This document shows positions 6,142 to 13,659 of a stretch of DNA of 21,626 nucleotides, piece by piece (within the stretch, counting starts at the first letter, position 1; each line of letters begins with the position of its first letter). The DNA comes from JAVKFF01 sp040226215 (GTDB taxonomy: Bacteria > Pseudomonadota > Alphaproteobacteria > DSM-16000 > Inquilinaceae). The stretch spans positions 1 through 21,626 of the forward strand of contig JAVKFF010000214.1 in assembly GCA_040226215.1 (NCBI GenBank), in the 5' to 3' direction. A program made the translations under genes and the position numbers. Below the pieces are notes generated by a model. That model was not told the DNA's origin. It saw nothing but the letters and a program-made list of their open reading frames with translations, and made no database searches.

Positions 6142-8757
6142 ATGACGACGCATAGGCATGCCGGCCGCGCGCCGGACGGGTTCGCCGGCTCCGGACGGGT
6201 GACGGCGGTCCTCGGTCCCACCAACACCGGCAAGACGCATCTGGCGGTCGAGCGCATGCTCGGCCACGCCAACGGCGTCATCGGCTTTCCCTTGCGCCTG
6301 CTCGCCCGCGAGAACTACGACCGCATCGTGCAGGCCAAGGGAAGGCTGCAGGTGGCGCTGGTCACCGGCGAGGAGAAGATCGTCCCGCCGACGGCGCGCT
6401 ACTTCGTCTGCACGGTCGAGGCCATGCCGATGGACCGGGCCTTCGACTTCCTGGCCGTCGACGAGATCCAGCTGGCCGCCGATCCCGACCGCGGCCACGT
6501 CTTCACCGACCGGCTGCTGCGCGCCCGCGGCATCGAGGAGACCCTGTTCCTGGGCGCGGAGACCATCCGGCCGCTGATCGCCCGGCTGCTGCCCCGGGCC
6601 GACTTCATCGCCCGGCCGCGCTTCTCCAAGCTCACCCATGTCGGCCCGCGCAAGCTGACCCGCCTGCCGCGCCGCTCCGCCGTGGTCGCGTTCTCGGCCA
6701 ACGACGTCTACCACCTGGCGGAGATGATCCGGCGCCAGCGCGGCGGCACGGCGGTGGTTCTGGGCGCGCTCAGCCCGCGCACCCGCAACGCGCAGGTCGC
6801 CATGTTCCAGGCCGGCGAGGTCGACTACCTGGTGGCGACGGACGCCATCGGCATGGGCCTGAACATGGACATCGACCATGTCGCCTTCGCCCGGTTGCAC
6901 AAGTTCGACGGCGTGCGCAAGCGCCGGCTCAACGCCACCGAGATCGCGCAGATCGCCGGCCGGGCCGGCCGGCACATGGCCGATGGCAGCTTCGGCACGC
7001 TGTCGGGCGGGCTGGAGGAAGGCCGCTTCGAGATCGACCCGGAGGTGGTCGAGCGGGTGGAGAACCACGACTTCGACTCCCTCGACCACCTGATGTGGCG
7101 CAACGCCGCCCTCGACTACGACTCCACCGATGCCCTGCTCGCCAGCCTCTCGCGCCGCTCGGAAAGCCCGCTGCTGCGCCGGGCGCCGGAGGCCGAGGAC
7201 CACCTGTCGCTGGCCCAGCTCGCCCACGATCCGGCGATCGCGGCCCGGGCGCGCGGCCACGACCGGGTGCGCCTCCTGTGGCAGGTCTGCCAGATCCCGG
7301 ATTTCCGCAAGACGCTGTCGGACCAGCACGTGCAGCTGCTCAAGCGCGTCTTTGGCCAGCTCGTCGACCGCGACGGCAGCCTGGACACCGACTGGGTGGC
7401 GGGGCAGATCGCCCGGCTCGACCGCACGGCGGGCGATATCGACAGCCTGGTCACCCGCCTCGCCTATATCCGCACCTGGACCTTCATCGCCCATCGCGGC
7501 GACTGGCTGGCCGACGCACGCGCCTGGCAGGAGCGCACCCGCAAGATCGAGGACACGCTCTCAGACGCCCTGCACAGCCGGCTGACGCAGCGCTTCGTCG
7601 ACCGCCGGGCGGCGGTGCTGTCGCAGGGGCTGAGCCGCGGCGACCTGGTCGGCGGCGTCGATCCCGACGGCACGGTCACCGTCGAGGGCGCCTTCGTCGG
7701 CACGCTGGACGGCTTCCGCTTCGCCGTGGACGAGCAGGCCACGGCCGAGGACGGCAAGGCCATCCTCAACGTCGCCCGCCGGGTGCTGCGCAGCGAGATC
7801 GCCCACCGCGTGGCCCTGCTGGAGCGCGCGCCGGACGGCGAAATAGCGCTCGACCCGGCCGGCCGGCTGACCTGGCGCGAGGTGCCGGTGGCCCAGCTCA
7901 CGCCCGGAGCGGATTTCTACCGGCCGGCGATCAGGGTGGATGCCAGCGAGTTCCTGTCGGCCGGCCAGCGTGACCGCGTCGCGCAGCGGCTGCAGCGCTG
8001 GTGGTCGGCCTATCGCGAGGCGCATCTGGCGCCTCTGCTGACCCTGCGCGATCCCAGCCTCAAGGGCGTGGCCCGGGGCATCGCCTTCCAGCTGCACGAG
8101 GCCAGAGGCTGGCTGCCCCGGCAGCGCCTGTCCACGCTGCTGAAGGAACTGAAGGCCAGGGAGGCCAAGGCACTGGCCCAGCACGGCGTGCGCCTCGGCG
8201 CCGCCTTCGTCTTCGTGCCCCAGGCGCTCAAGCCCCTGCCGCGCCGCCTGATCCGCCTGCTCTGGTCCCTGCGCCGACCCGACGGTGCCGCGGTCGAGGC
8301 GCCCAAGGCGGGCGCGGTCTCGCTCCAGGTCACGGGGGAGGCGGTGCAGGATCTCTGCCGGGTGCTGGGCTTCGTGGTGATCGGCGAAAGGGCGATCCGG
8401 GTCGACAGGCTGGATCGCCTGGCGGCCACCTGCCGGCAGCGCCACCGCAAGGGGCCGTTCGCCGCCACGCCCGACCTCGCCGCCATGGTCGGCGTCCGCC
8501 AGGACGAGCTGCCGGCGCTGCTCGAGGTCATCGGCTACCGGCCGCACGGCGCCGCCGGCGGGGTTTCGGCCAAGGGGACGACCAATGAGACGGCCGATGA
8601 GTCGTCCGGCGAGGGGGAGGGCGAAACGGCGGGCGAGGTGCGCTACGCCGCGCGTGCCACGGTCCCGAAATCCCGTCGCAAGGGCCGGCCGTCCGGCGCG
8701 CCCCCGGTCGACGACACCCACCCCTTTGCCGAACTGCGCCGGCTGATCGGCCGCTGA
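6142..8757 (+). CDS. SUV3-like ATP-dependent RNA helicase
   Basis: The protein (871 residues) resembles mitochondrial SUV3 and its alphaproteobacterial relatives, superfamily 2 helicases that unwind RNA; in mitochondria SUV3 works with a 3'-5' exoribonuclease. Motif I is GPTNTGKT at 25-32, the Walker B box is DEIQ at 107-110 rather than DEAD, and motif VI is QIAGRAGR at 270-277. These lie in two RecA-like domains filling about the first 360 residues. The long C-terminal part contains the SUV3 C-terminal region and an acidic, then basic, low-complexity tail from about residue 815. I chose the ATG at 6142 because the conserved part starts just after it and GGGGGA precedes it; an ATG at 6109 and the frame open from 5995 are less likely. 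The stop overlaps the next gene's start (TGATG), indicating translational coupling. Confidence 0.93.
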   Translation: MTTHRHAGRAPDGFAGSGRVTAVLGPTNTGKTHLAVERMLGHANGVIGFPLRLLARENYDRIVQAKGRLQVALVTGEEKIVPPTARYFVCTVEAMPMDRAFDFLAVDEIQLAADPDRGHVFTDRLLRARGIEETLFLGAETIRPLIARLLPRADFIARPRFSKLTHVGPRKLTRLPRRSAVVAFSANDVYHLAEMIRRQRGGTAVVLGALSPRTRNAQVAMFQAGEVDYLVATDAIGMGLNMDIDHVAFARLHKFDGVRKRRLNATEIAQIAGRAGRHMADGSFGTLSGGLEEGRFEIDPEVVERVENHDFDSLDHLMWRNAALDYDSTDALLASLSRRSESPLLRRAPEAEDHLSLAQLAHDPAIAARARGHDRVRLLWQVCQIPDFRKTLSDQHVQLLKRVFGQLVDRDGSLDTDWVAGQIARLDRTAGDIDSLVTRLAYIRTWTFIAHRGDWLADARAWQERTRKIEDTLSDALHSRLTQRFVDRRAAVLSQGLSRGDLVGGVDPDGTVTVEGAFVGTLDGFRFAVDEQATAEDGKAILNVARRVLRSEIAHRVALLERAPDGEIALDPAGRLTWREVPVAQLTPGADFYRPAIRVDASEFLSAGQRDRVAQRLQRWWSAYREAHLAPLLTLRDPSLKGVARGIAFQLHEARGWLPRQRLSTLLKELKAREAKALAQHGVRLGAAFVFVPQALKPLPRRLIRLLWSLRRPDGAAVEAPKAGAVSLQVTGEAVQDLCRVLGFVVIGERAIRVDRLDRLAATCRQRHRKGPFAATPDLAAMVGVRQDELPALLEVIGYRPHGAAGGVSAKGTTNETADESSGEGEGETAGEVRYAARATVPKSRRKGRPSGAPPVDDTHPFAELRRLIGR

Positions 8758-9155
8758 TGGCGGGCGAGGAGAGCCTGCGCCTCGACAGGTGGCTGTGGTT
8801 CGCCCGCTTCTTCAAGACGCGCTCGCTGGCCAGCAGGGCGTGCGCCGCCGGCGCGGTGCGCATCGACGGCCGCGCCGTGGCAAAGGCCAACGCCGCGGTG
8901 CGACCCGGCCAGGTTCTGACCTTCGTCCAGGGCCGGCATGTGCGGGTGATCCGGGTCGTCGCCCTGGGCAGCCGCCGGGGACCGGCACCGGAAGCCCAGG
9001 CGCTCTACGAGGATCTCTCGCCGCCGGTCCGGGAGACCTTGCTGCCGCGCGACGAGCCGGCCGCGCGGGCGCCCGGTGCGGGCCGTCCAACCAAGCGCGA
9101 GCGCCGCGCCATCGACCGGCTGCAGGGGCGCGATCCGGGGCGCGATTCGCAGTGA
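8757..9155 (+). CDS. S4-domain RNA-binding protein, Hsp15-like
   Basis: This small basic protein (132 residues) has an S4 RNA-binding domain at about residues 6-55, with the typical opening LRLDRWLWFARFFKTRSLA, then GAVRIDGRAVAKANAAVRPGQ. The arrangement matches the HslR/Hsp15 family; E. coli Hsp15 binds stalled 50S subunits that carry a nascent peptidyl-tRNA. The C-terminal third is Pro/Arg-rich and probably flexible (GRPTKRERRAIDRLQGRD), as in family members. Its ATG shares a base with the stop codon of the helicase gene, so the two are very probably one operon. That pairing suggests joint work on structured or stalled RNA, which is inference. Confidence 0.92.
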   Translation: MAGEESLRLDRWLWFARFFKTRSLASRACAAGAVRIDGRAVAKANAAVRPGQVLTFVQGRHVRVIRVVALGSRRGPAPEAQALYEDLSPPVRETLLPRDEPAARAPGAGRPTKRERRAIDRLQGRDPGRDSQ

Positions 9156-9232
9156 GATCCGCGCCAGGCGGACGCCAGCCTTGTCGCCGCGAGACCTTGA
9201 CTGCGGCGCCGTCGTGGTTAAGTGCGGAGCGC

Positions 9233-9703
9233 ATGTTGAGAAAGCTGCAGTCGCTGTTCGACCGTTTCGAGACGCCCGCGCCCGCCGCGCCGGCGCAGGA
9301 CGAACTCGCCATCGCCGCCGCCGCGCTGATGCTCGAGCAGGCGCGCATGGATGACAACGTCGACACGGCCGAGCGTCACCGCATCGCCGACCTGATCGCC
9401 TGGCGGTTCGAGCTGGACGATGCGGAGGCCCGCGAGATCGTCGGGCTGGCCGAGACGGCCGCGCGCGACTCCACCCAGCTATTCGGCCTGACCAGCCGCA
9501 TCGCCAAGTCCTTCGACTACGACGACAAGGTCCGCATGGTGGAGATGCTGTGGGACGTCGCCCATGCGGACGGCACCGTCCATGCCATGGAGGCAAATCT
9601 GGTGCGGCGCATCGCGGGCTTGCTCTATGTCGACGATCGGGATAGCGGGAAGGCGCGCAAGCGCGTGGAGGCCCGCTACGGCCTCGCACAATCCGAAGAG
9701 TGA
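9233..9703 (+). CDS. TerB-family protein
   Basis: The 156-residue product matches the TerB/DjlA-type helical fold: acidic helices with the pair LMLEQARMDDNVDTAERHRI (33-52) and MLWDVAHADGTVHAMEANLV (105-124), whose acidic residues bind metal in TerB proteins. There is no signal peptide or membrane segment, so it should be cytoplasmic. Stand-alone TerB proteins of this size are common in Alphaproteobacteria, usually without tellurite genes, and no other ter gene is present, so tellurite resistance should not be assumed. The ATG at 9233 follows a GGAG; the open frame beginning at 8789 overlaps the S4 gene and is rejected. It lies 77 nt after the S4 gene and may be part of the same transcript. 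Confidence 0.88.
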   Translation: MLRKLQSLFDRFETPAPAAPAQDELAIAAAALMLEQARMDDNVDTAERHRIADLIAWRFELDDAEAREIVGLAETAARDSTQLFGLTSRIAKSFDYDDKVRMVEMLWDVAHADGTVHAMEANLVRRIAGLLYVDDRDSGKARKRVEARYGLAQSEE

Positions 9704-9747
9704 GTCCCGGGGGTCTCGTCTGGAATCCCCAGCCGGGACGGAGACCC
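9704..9747 (+). terminator. Hairpin after the TerB gene, with an alternative fold
   Basis: GGGTCTC (9711-9717) plus GTC (9718-9720) can pair with GAC (9737-9739) plus GAGACCC (9741-9747), leaving one bulged G. The stem has no following T-run. The same 3' arm region, CCGGGAC (9733-9739), can instead pair with GTCCCGG (9704-9710), so two exclusive structures are possible. It begins directly after the TerB stop and lies in the leader of the ferredoxin gene. Confidence 0.4.
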
Positions 9748-9819
9748 TGAAGGCGCGGGCGGGTGGCGCGCGGCTGCGTCAGGGTGTCGCAGCGGCGGCC
9801 GCGAGCGAGGAGTGACGGC

Positions 9820-10161
9820 ATGACCTACGTGGTGACCGAGGTTTGCATCAAGTGCAAGTACACCGACTGCGTCGAGGTGTGCCCGGTCGATTGCTTCTAC
9901 GAGGGCGAGAACATGCTTGTCATCCACCCCGACGAATGCATCGATTGCGGGGTGTGCGAGCCGGAGTGTCCGATCGAGGCGATCAAGCCCGACACCGAGG
10001 TCGATGCGGCGGAGAAATGGGTCGAGTTCAACCGGGAGTATTCCGAGATGTGGCCCAACATCACCCGGCGAAAGGACGCGCCGCCGGATGCCGCGGACTG
10101 GGAAAAGGTACCGGACAAGCTGGAGAAGCATTTCAGTTCCGAACCCGGCAGCGGGGGCTGA
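9820..10161 (+). CDS. fdxA: 7-iron ferredoxin [3Fe-4S][4Fe-4S], FdxA type
   Basis: This 113-residue ferredoxin aligns with Azotobacter FdI. By that comparison C9, C17 and C50 hold the [3Fe-4S] cluster, and C21, C40, C43 and C46 hold the [4Fe-4S] cluster. C12 and C25 correspond to free cysteines. The C-terminal extension after residue 60 (WVEFNREYSEMWPNITRRKD) is characteristic of the FdxA group. It should be a soluble low-potential electron carrier; its partner is not evident from the neighbours. The start at 9820 is supported by AGGAG seven bases upstream and by the invariant MTYVVTE opening; the frame open from 9763 is rejected. It precedes carD, an order I recall from many alphaproteobacterial genomes. 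Confidence 0.97.
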   Translation: MTYVVTEVCIKCKYTDCVEVCPVDCFYEGENMLVIHPDECIDCGVCEPECPIEAIKPDTEVDAAEKWVEFNREYSEMWPNITRRKDAPPDAADWEKVPDKLEKHFSSEPGSGG

Positions 10162-10608
10162 GTTCTTCGCCCGACGCGTGTGGCCGGAGCGTTGCGGGCG
10201 ACGCAGCCCTGCTGGTCGCCGCCTGTCGCGGATTCCGGCGTCACATACCTTTCATACACCGGGTAATTGTAGTATATTGCCTTCTTGGCTGGGTTAGCGG
10301 CTGACGCGCTTCCCGGCCAAACTACGTCAAGGGCGACGCCCATCCAGCCTTAGGCTCCCTGGATGATGCCGTTACGATCGTGCGTGATCGTCTCGGCAAT
10401 GGCGAAGGCCTTGTGTCCGGCCCTGGTCGCCGCGATGGTCTCGAGCCGTCGGCGCGACCATCGGCCGGCAAAAGCCGCGTTCCCGTTGCCGGCCCGCGCC
10501 GGCAGCCGTCACCTCCAGGGCGGGCCAGGATCGCACGGACCAACCGTTAGAGTCCCGGCGCCGGGCAGTGGGCGACCGAGGGCGAAGGAGCGAAGCGAGT
10601 CCGCTAAC
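10162..10608 (+). other. Hairpin-rich non-coding region between fdxA and carD
   Basis: No convincing gene lies here. An AT-rich island around TATATT (10273-10278) is the best promoter-like sequence, although no good -35 precedes it. After it come perfect hairpins: GGGC-GAC-GCCC (10331-10341), CATCCAG with CTGGATG (10341-10365), ACGATC with GATCGT (10374-10391), and TGCCGGC-CCGC-GCCGGCA (10487-10504). Just after fdxA, CGCCCGACGC (about 10168) and GCGTTGCGGGCG (about 10190) pair imperfectly and may act as a terminator. The region could be a long structured carD leader or an unrecognised small RNA. It does not match 6S, tmRNA, RNase P or SRP RNA signatures that I know. Confidence 0.5.
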
Positions 10609-11115
10609 ATGGCAGAAACAAAAACAGCAGAGTACAAAGTCGGCGATTACGTGGTCTATCCCGCCCATGGCGTCGGTCGCATCGAGACCGTCGAGACCCA
10701 TCGGATCAGCGGGTTCGAGGTGGAGCTCTACACCATCTCCTTCGAGAAGGAGCGCATGACGCTGAAGGTGCCCACGGCCAAAGCCGAGAAGGCGGGCCTG
10801 CGGCGGCTGAGCTCCAAGGACCGGATCAAGACGGCGATGGAGACCCTGAAGGGTCGCAGCCGCATCAAGCGCACCATGTGGAGCCGCCGGGCCCAGGAAT
10901 ACGAAGCCAAGATCAACTCCGGCGACCCGGTGTCGATCGCCGAGGTGGTGCGCGACCTGCACCGCTCCGACGACCAGCCCGAGCAGTCCTATTCGGAGCG
11001 CCAGATCTACCAGGCGGCGCTGGAGCGCCTCGCCCGGGAGCTCGCCGCTGTCGAGAAGATCGACGAGGTGAAGGCGACCGAGCGGCTGGAGAAGGTGCTC
11101 AGCAAGGCCGCCTGA
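10609..11115 (+). CDS. carD: CarD/CdnL-family RNA polymerase-binding transcription factor
   Basis: The 168-residue product has the N-terminal RNA polymerase-interacting domain (about 8-68), opening with YKVGDYVVYPAHGVGRIE as in CarD, CdnL and the Mfd RID. A helical C-terminal domain follows (about 70-165). W91, in RTMWSRRAQEYEAKINSGD, is placed like the conserved tryptophan that in the family wedges into the upstream edge of the promoter bubble and stabilises open complexes. In Caulobacter and others CdnL supports rRNA and growth-related promoters. The start at 10609 is chosen because homologues begin a few residues before KVGDYVVYP; an in-frame ATG at 10363 would add 82 atypical residues. 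The Shine-Dalgarno is weak (GGAG sits 18 nt upstream). A strong hairpin follows the gene. Confidence 0.95.
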   Translation: MAETKTAEYKVGDYVVYPAHGVGRIETVETHRISGFEVELYTISFEKERMTLKVPTAKAEKAGLRRLSSKDRIKTAMETLKGRSRIKRTMWSRRAQEYEAKINSGDPVSIAEVVRDLHRSDDQPEQSYSERQIYQAALERLARELAAVEKIDEVKATERLEKVLSKAA

Positions 11116-11461
11116 GGCCAGCCAGCACAGCGTTGCCCGAAGGCATCGGCAGTGAGGCCGCTCCGGAGGATCCGGGGCGGCCTCACTGCTATGTGATCTG
11201 GATTGAACGGGGGCCGGGCCCACCGTTTCGGACCGCACGGCCAACATCCCCAAGGCCTCGCCATGGCTGGCCCGGTCCATAGCCCCGCACCCCATACTTT
11301 CGGATAGTTGCAAAGCGTCAATCTCTCTGACCACTCTCACTTTTGGTAGTGCGGGGCGGGTTCGGCGCGGGCTGCCGATACGCTCTGGGCGGGTTTCCGT
11401 TGGATGTGACCCCGCCCCGGATGCGCGCAGGCACGCGGTCGATTTTGAGGGGGTGGTGAAC
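11116..11461. other. Intergenic region between carD and the dehydrogenase gene
   Basis: Beyond the carD terminator, this 346-nt region has an AT-richer stretch (about 11290-11348) flanked by an inverted repeat, CCCCGCAC (11283-11290) and GTGCGGGG (11349-11356). A promoter for the dehydrogenase probably lies within it; TTGCAA near 11306 could be a -35, but I see no matching -10. No open frame here looks coding. Confidence 0.4.
11149..11189 (+). terminator. Strong stem-loop terminator after carD
   Basis: GCAGTGAGGCCGC (11149-11161) pairs perfectly with GCGGCCTCACTGC (11177-11189). Inside the loop, CCGGA (11163-11167) pairs with TCCGG (11171-11175) around GGA, so the stem is about 18 bp with one mismatch. 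No run of T follows, so termination may be less than complete, or the structure may mainly protect the 3' end. Confidence 0.75.
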
Positions 11462-12310
11462 ATGACGGGGACAATCCTGATCACCGGATCGTCGTCCGGC
11501 ATCGGTCGGGCGACGGCGGAGTTCTTCCGCGACAAGGGCTGGAATGTCGTCGCCACCATGCTGGATCCGGACGAGGGCCGCGATCTCGCGGCCGCCGACA
11601 ACGTGCTCGTCACCCAGCTCGACGTGACGGACAACCGCTCGATCGTGGTGTCCGTGGCGGAGGCCATGCATCGCTTCGGCGAGATCGACGCGGTGTTCAA
11701 CAATGCCGGGTACGGCTCGTTCGGGCCGCTCGAATTCTTCACGATGACGCAGATCCGGCGCGCCTTCGAGACGAACGTGCTAGGCCAGTACGCCGTCATC
11801 AAGGCGGTCTTGCCGCATTTCCGGCAGCGCCGGAGCGGCACGATCATCAACATGTCCTCGGTCGCGGGCCGCACCTGTTTTCCCACGGCGTCGGTCTACT
11901 ACGCGACGAAATACGCCATCGAGGGAATGTCGGAATCGCTGCGCTTCGAGCTGGAGCCGCTCGGCATCGGCGTGAAGATCATCGAGCCCGGCGCGGTCAA
12001 TTCGTCCTTCATCGAGTCGATGGAATGCGTCAACGACATGACCGTTTCCGACTACCAGAAGATCGTCACGACCATTTTCAAGAACCTGGACAACTACCAC
12101 ATCGCCGGCGAGCCGTGGGAAGTCGCCGAAGCGGTCTGGGCAGCGGCGACGGACGGGACCGATCGGCTGCGCTATCCCGTTGCCGGCGAGGCCGAACATC
12201 ATCTCGCGGTCCGGGCATCGCTCTCCGACAACGAGTACATGGCGTATGTGAAGCGCGGCATGGGGCTCGCCGACGAGCCCGACCTGGCACCGGTCAAGCT
12301 CGCCGGCTAG
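11462..12310 (+). CDS. Short-chain dehydrogenase/reductase (classical SDR)
   Basis: The 282-residue product is a classical SDR with a Rossmann fold: TGSSSGIG (8-15) for NAD(P) binding, NNAG (80-83), and a catalytic S133, Y146, K150 set in MSSVAG...VYYATK. The sequence IEPGAVNS after the active site is also typical. The substrate cannot be read from the sequence; the size and C-terminal part resemble the broad group of stand-alone SDR oxidoreductases. I chose the ATG at 11462, eight bases after a GAGGGGG Shine-Dalgarno; GTG codons at 11453 and 11456 are alternatives adding only two or three residues. The gene stands alone between two terminators, and the flank downstream is AT-richer than the rest of the window, so later acquisition is possible but not shown. 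Confidence 0.93.
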   Translation: MTGTILITGSSSGIGRATAEFFRDKGWNVVATMLDPDEGRDLAAADNVLVTQLDVTDNRSIVVSVAEAMHRFGEIDAVFNNAGYGSFGPLEFFTMTQIRRAFETNVLGQYAVIKAVLPHFRQRRSGTIINMSSVAGRTCFPTASVYYATKYAIEGMSESLRFELEPLGIGVKIIEPGAVNSSFIESMECVNDMTVSDYQKIVTTIFKNLDNYHIAGEPWEVAEAVWAAATDGTDRLRYPVAGEAEHHLAVRASLSDNEYMAYVKRGMGLADEPDLAPVKLAG

Positions 12311-12354
12311 GGCGCTTTCCGCCCCGATTGAAACATCGGCCGCAACGACCCGCC

Positions 12355-12379
12355 GGGCCTGTCTACAAACAGGCCCATT
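12355..12379 (+). terminator. Rho-independent terminator of the SDR gene
   Basis: GGGCCTGT (12355-12362), loop CTACAA, ACAGGCCC (12369-12376), followed by ATTT. The 8-bp perfect stem and short T-run lie 45 nt after the SDR stop codon. Confidence 0.75.
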
Positions 12380-12598
12380 TCCGTCGTGCCTGTCGGGGCG
12401 CCGGACATGCAAGTCCCCGCCGATAGTGAGGCTGACTATTCCCATATCCTGTGTGGCTACGGGCAAGCACTACTTTATTTAGGTATCACCCCGAAATACG
12501 GCCCGTCGTGGTCACCCATTTGTTATCCTCATAGGCGCGAATCACCCTCGTGCAGGTTTTATCTCACCCTCGACTGACTAAACTCCCGGGCGTAAATC
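12380..12598. other. AT-richer intergenic stretch, content unknown
   Basis: This segment is distinctly poorer in GC than its surroundings; by hand count 12481-12600 is about 50-55% GC. It contains TTTATTTAGG and TTTGTTATCC motifs that could belong to a promoter for the next gene. A 63-codon open frame at 12386-12577 shows no ribosome binding site or recognisable protein, and I do not call it. Confidence 0.4.
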
Positions 12599-13480
12599 TT
12601 GACCGAAGCCGTATCCATCGCCCGCATCTCGGATCGACGCGCCTTGAGTGCGATCTCCACGTCAGTCGACAATCGCAAGTTCGCCAACCTCGCCTGGCCG
12701 CGCACGGTCTGGGCGATCGGTGCCGTGCATGGCGATGTCGACCGGCTCCGGGCGGCGCATGACTTCCTCGCCCAGAAGGCGCGGCCCGGCGACCGGGTGG
12801 TCTATCTCGGCAACCTGATCGGCCGCGATGGCCAGGGCCGCGCGACGCTGGACGAGATCATCACCTTCCGGCGCAACCTGCTGGCCGTGCCCGGCATGCT
12901 GGTCGGCGACATCGTCTACCTCCGGGGCATCCAGGAGGAGATGTGGCAGAAGCTGCTGCAGCTCCAGTTCGCGCCCAATCCGGCCGAAGTGCTGCAATGG
13001 ATGCTGGACAACGGCGTCGCCGACACGCTCGCCGGCTATGGCGGCTCGAGCCGGGAAGGCCTGGTCGCCGCCCGCGAGGGCCCGGTTCAGCTCACCCGCT
13101 GGACCAGTCGATTGCGCGAATCGATCCGCCAGGCGGCCGGCCACAACGCCCTGTTCGCCAGCCTGAAGCGCGCCGCCTATACCGAGCCCAGGCACCCCGG
13201 CGACGGGGCCGGCGCGCTGTTCGTCTCCGCCGGCATCGATCCCGGCCGGCCGCTGCAGCACCAGGGCGACACCTTCTGGTGGGGCTTCGGCGGCTTCGCC
13301 CGGGTGGAGCCGGGCTATCAGGAGTTCGGCCGCTTCGTGCGCGGCTATGCCGGCGGTGACGGAACGGTCGAGGACACCGATGCGCACCTGACGCTGGACG
13401 GCGGCAGCGGCCGCGGCGGCGGCGTGGCCATGGCGCAGCTCGACGCCAACGGCGCGGCACTGGACCTGTTCCGCATCTAG
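12599..13480 (+). CDS. Metallophosphoesterase-fold protein lacking most metal ligands
   Basis: The 293-residue product has the layout of PPP-type phosphatases, but the signature residues are changed. The GDxHG box reads GAVHG (41-45), GDxVDRG reads GNLIGRDG (71-78), GNHE reads RGIQE (109-113), and the later histidine in LFVHAG is serine (LFVSAG, S210). Only H44 of the usual ligands is clear. I recall related proteins in Rhodospirillales with WQKLLQLQFAPNP, so this is a conserved family, probably a pseudo-enzyme or one with another chemistry. The start is uncertain: TTG at 12599 gives the longest frame, TTG at 12644 is an alternative, and neither has a clear Shine-Dalgarno. DNRKFANLAWPRTVWAIG (24-41) begins the conserved part. 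A GCCCGG-AATAA-CCGGGC hairpin (13516-13532) follows. Confidence 0.82.
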   Translation: MTEAVSIARISDRRALSAISTSVDNRKFANLAWPRTVWAIGAVHGDVDRLRAAHDFLAQKARPGDRVVYLGNLIGRDGQGRATLDEIITFRRNLLAVPGMLVGDIVYLRGIQEEMWQKLLQLQFAPNPAEVLQWMLDNGVADTLAGYGGSSREGLVAAREGPVQLTRWTSRLRESIRQAAGHNALFASLKRAAYTEPRHPGDGAGALFVSAGIDPGRPLQHQGDTFWWGFGGFARVEPGYQEFGRFVRGYAGGDGTVEDTDAHLTLDGGSGRGGGVAMAQLDANGAALDLFRI

Positions 13481-13515
13481 ACGGCCGCGGTTTCCGCATC
13501 GGCCGGTCTCCGCCT

Positions 13516-13532
13516 GCCCGGAATAACCGGGC
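13516..13532 (+). terminator. Short hairpin after the phosphoesterase-like gene
   Basis: GCCCGG, loop AATAA, CCGGGC, starting 36 nt after the stop codon. The stem is perfect and GC-rich but lacks a T-run, so its efficiency as a terminator is uncertain. Confidence 0.45.
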
Positions 13533-13659
13533 GGTGCCAACCATCTATCATCATGACCGAGGGGTCGTCGCGTCCCGACCGGACGCGCGCGATAACGGTT
13601 CCCTGTCTGCGTCCTGGCGGGGTCATGGCGACCTCCGGGCGACCTCCTGCCGGGGCCGA

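Noticed and set aside
9233..9703. Tellurite resistance as the role of the TerB-like gene.
   Set aside because: No terC, terD, terE or terZ gene is near, and stand-alone TerB proteins are widespread without a ter operon.
10305..10550. Start-less open frame between fdxA and carD beginning RASRPNYVKGDAHPALGSLDDAVTIV.
   Set aside because: It has no ATG and no GTG or TTG with a ribosome site near the beginning, and the later part becomes low-complexity. A gene remnant is possible but not supported.
10363..10608. In-frame 82-residue N-terminal extension of CarD.
   Set aside because: CarD proteins start just before KVGDYVVYP; the extension is Arg/Pro-rich, lies over the hairpin region and has no Shine-Dalgarno.
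10162..10608. 6S RNA, tmRNA, RNase P or SRP RNA in the fdxA-carD spacer.
   Set aside because: I looked for their conserved sequences and did not see them; hairpins alone do not identify the RNA.
10372..11886. Minus-strand open frame of 504 codons spanning carD and the SDR gene.
   Set aside because: It crosses two clear genes and two hairpin regions on the other strand and shows no domain.
12386..12577. 63-codon open frame in the AT-richer spacer.
   Set aside because: No ribosome site and no recognisable protein; its length is expected by chance.
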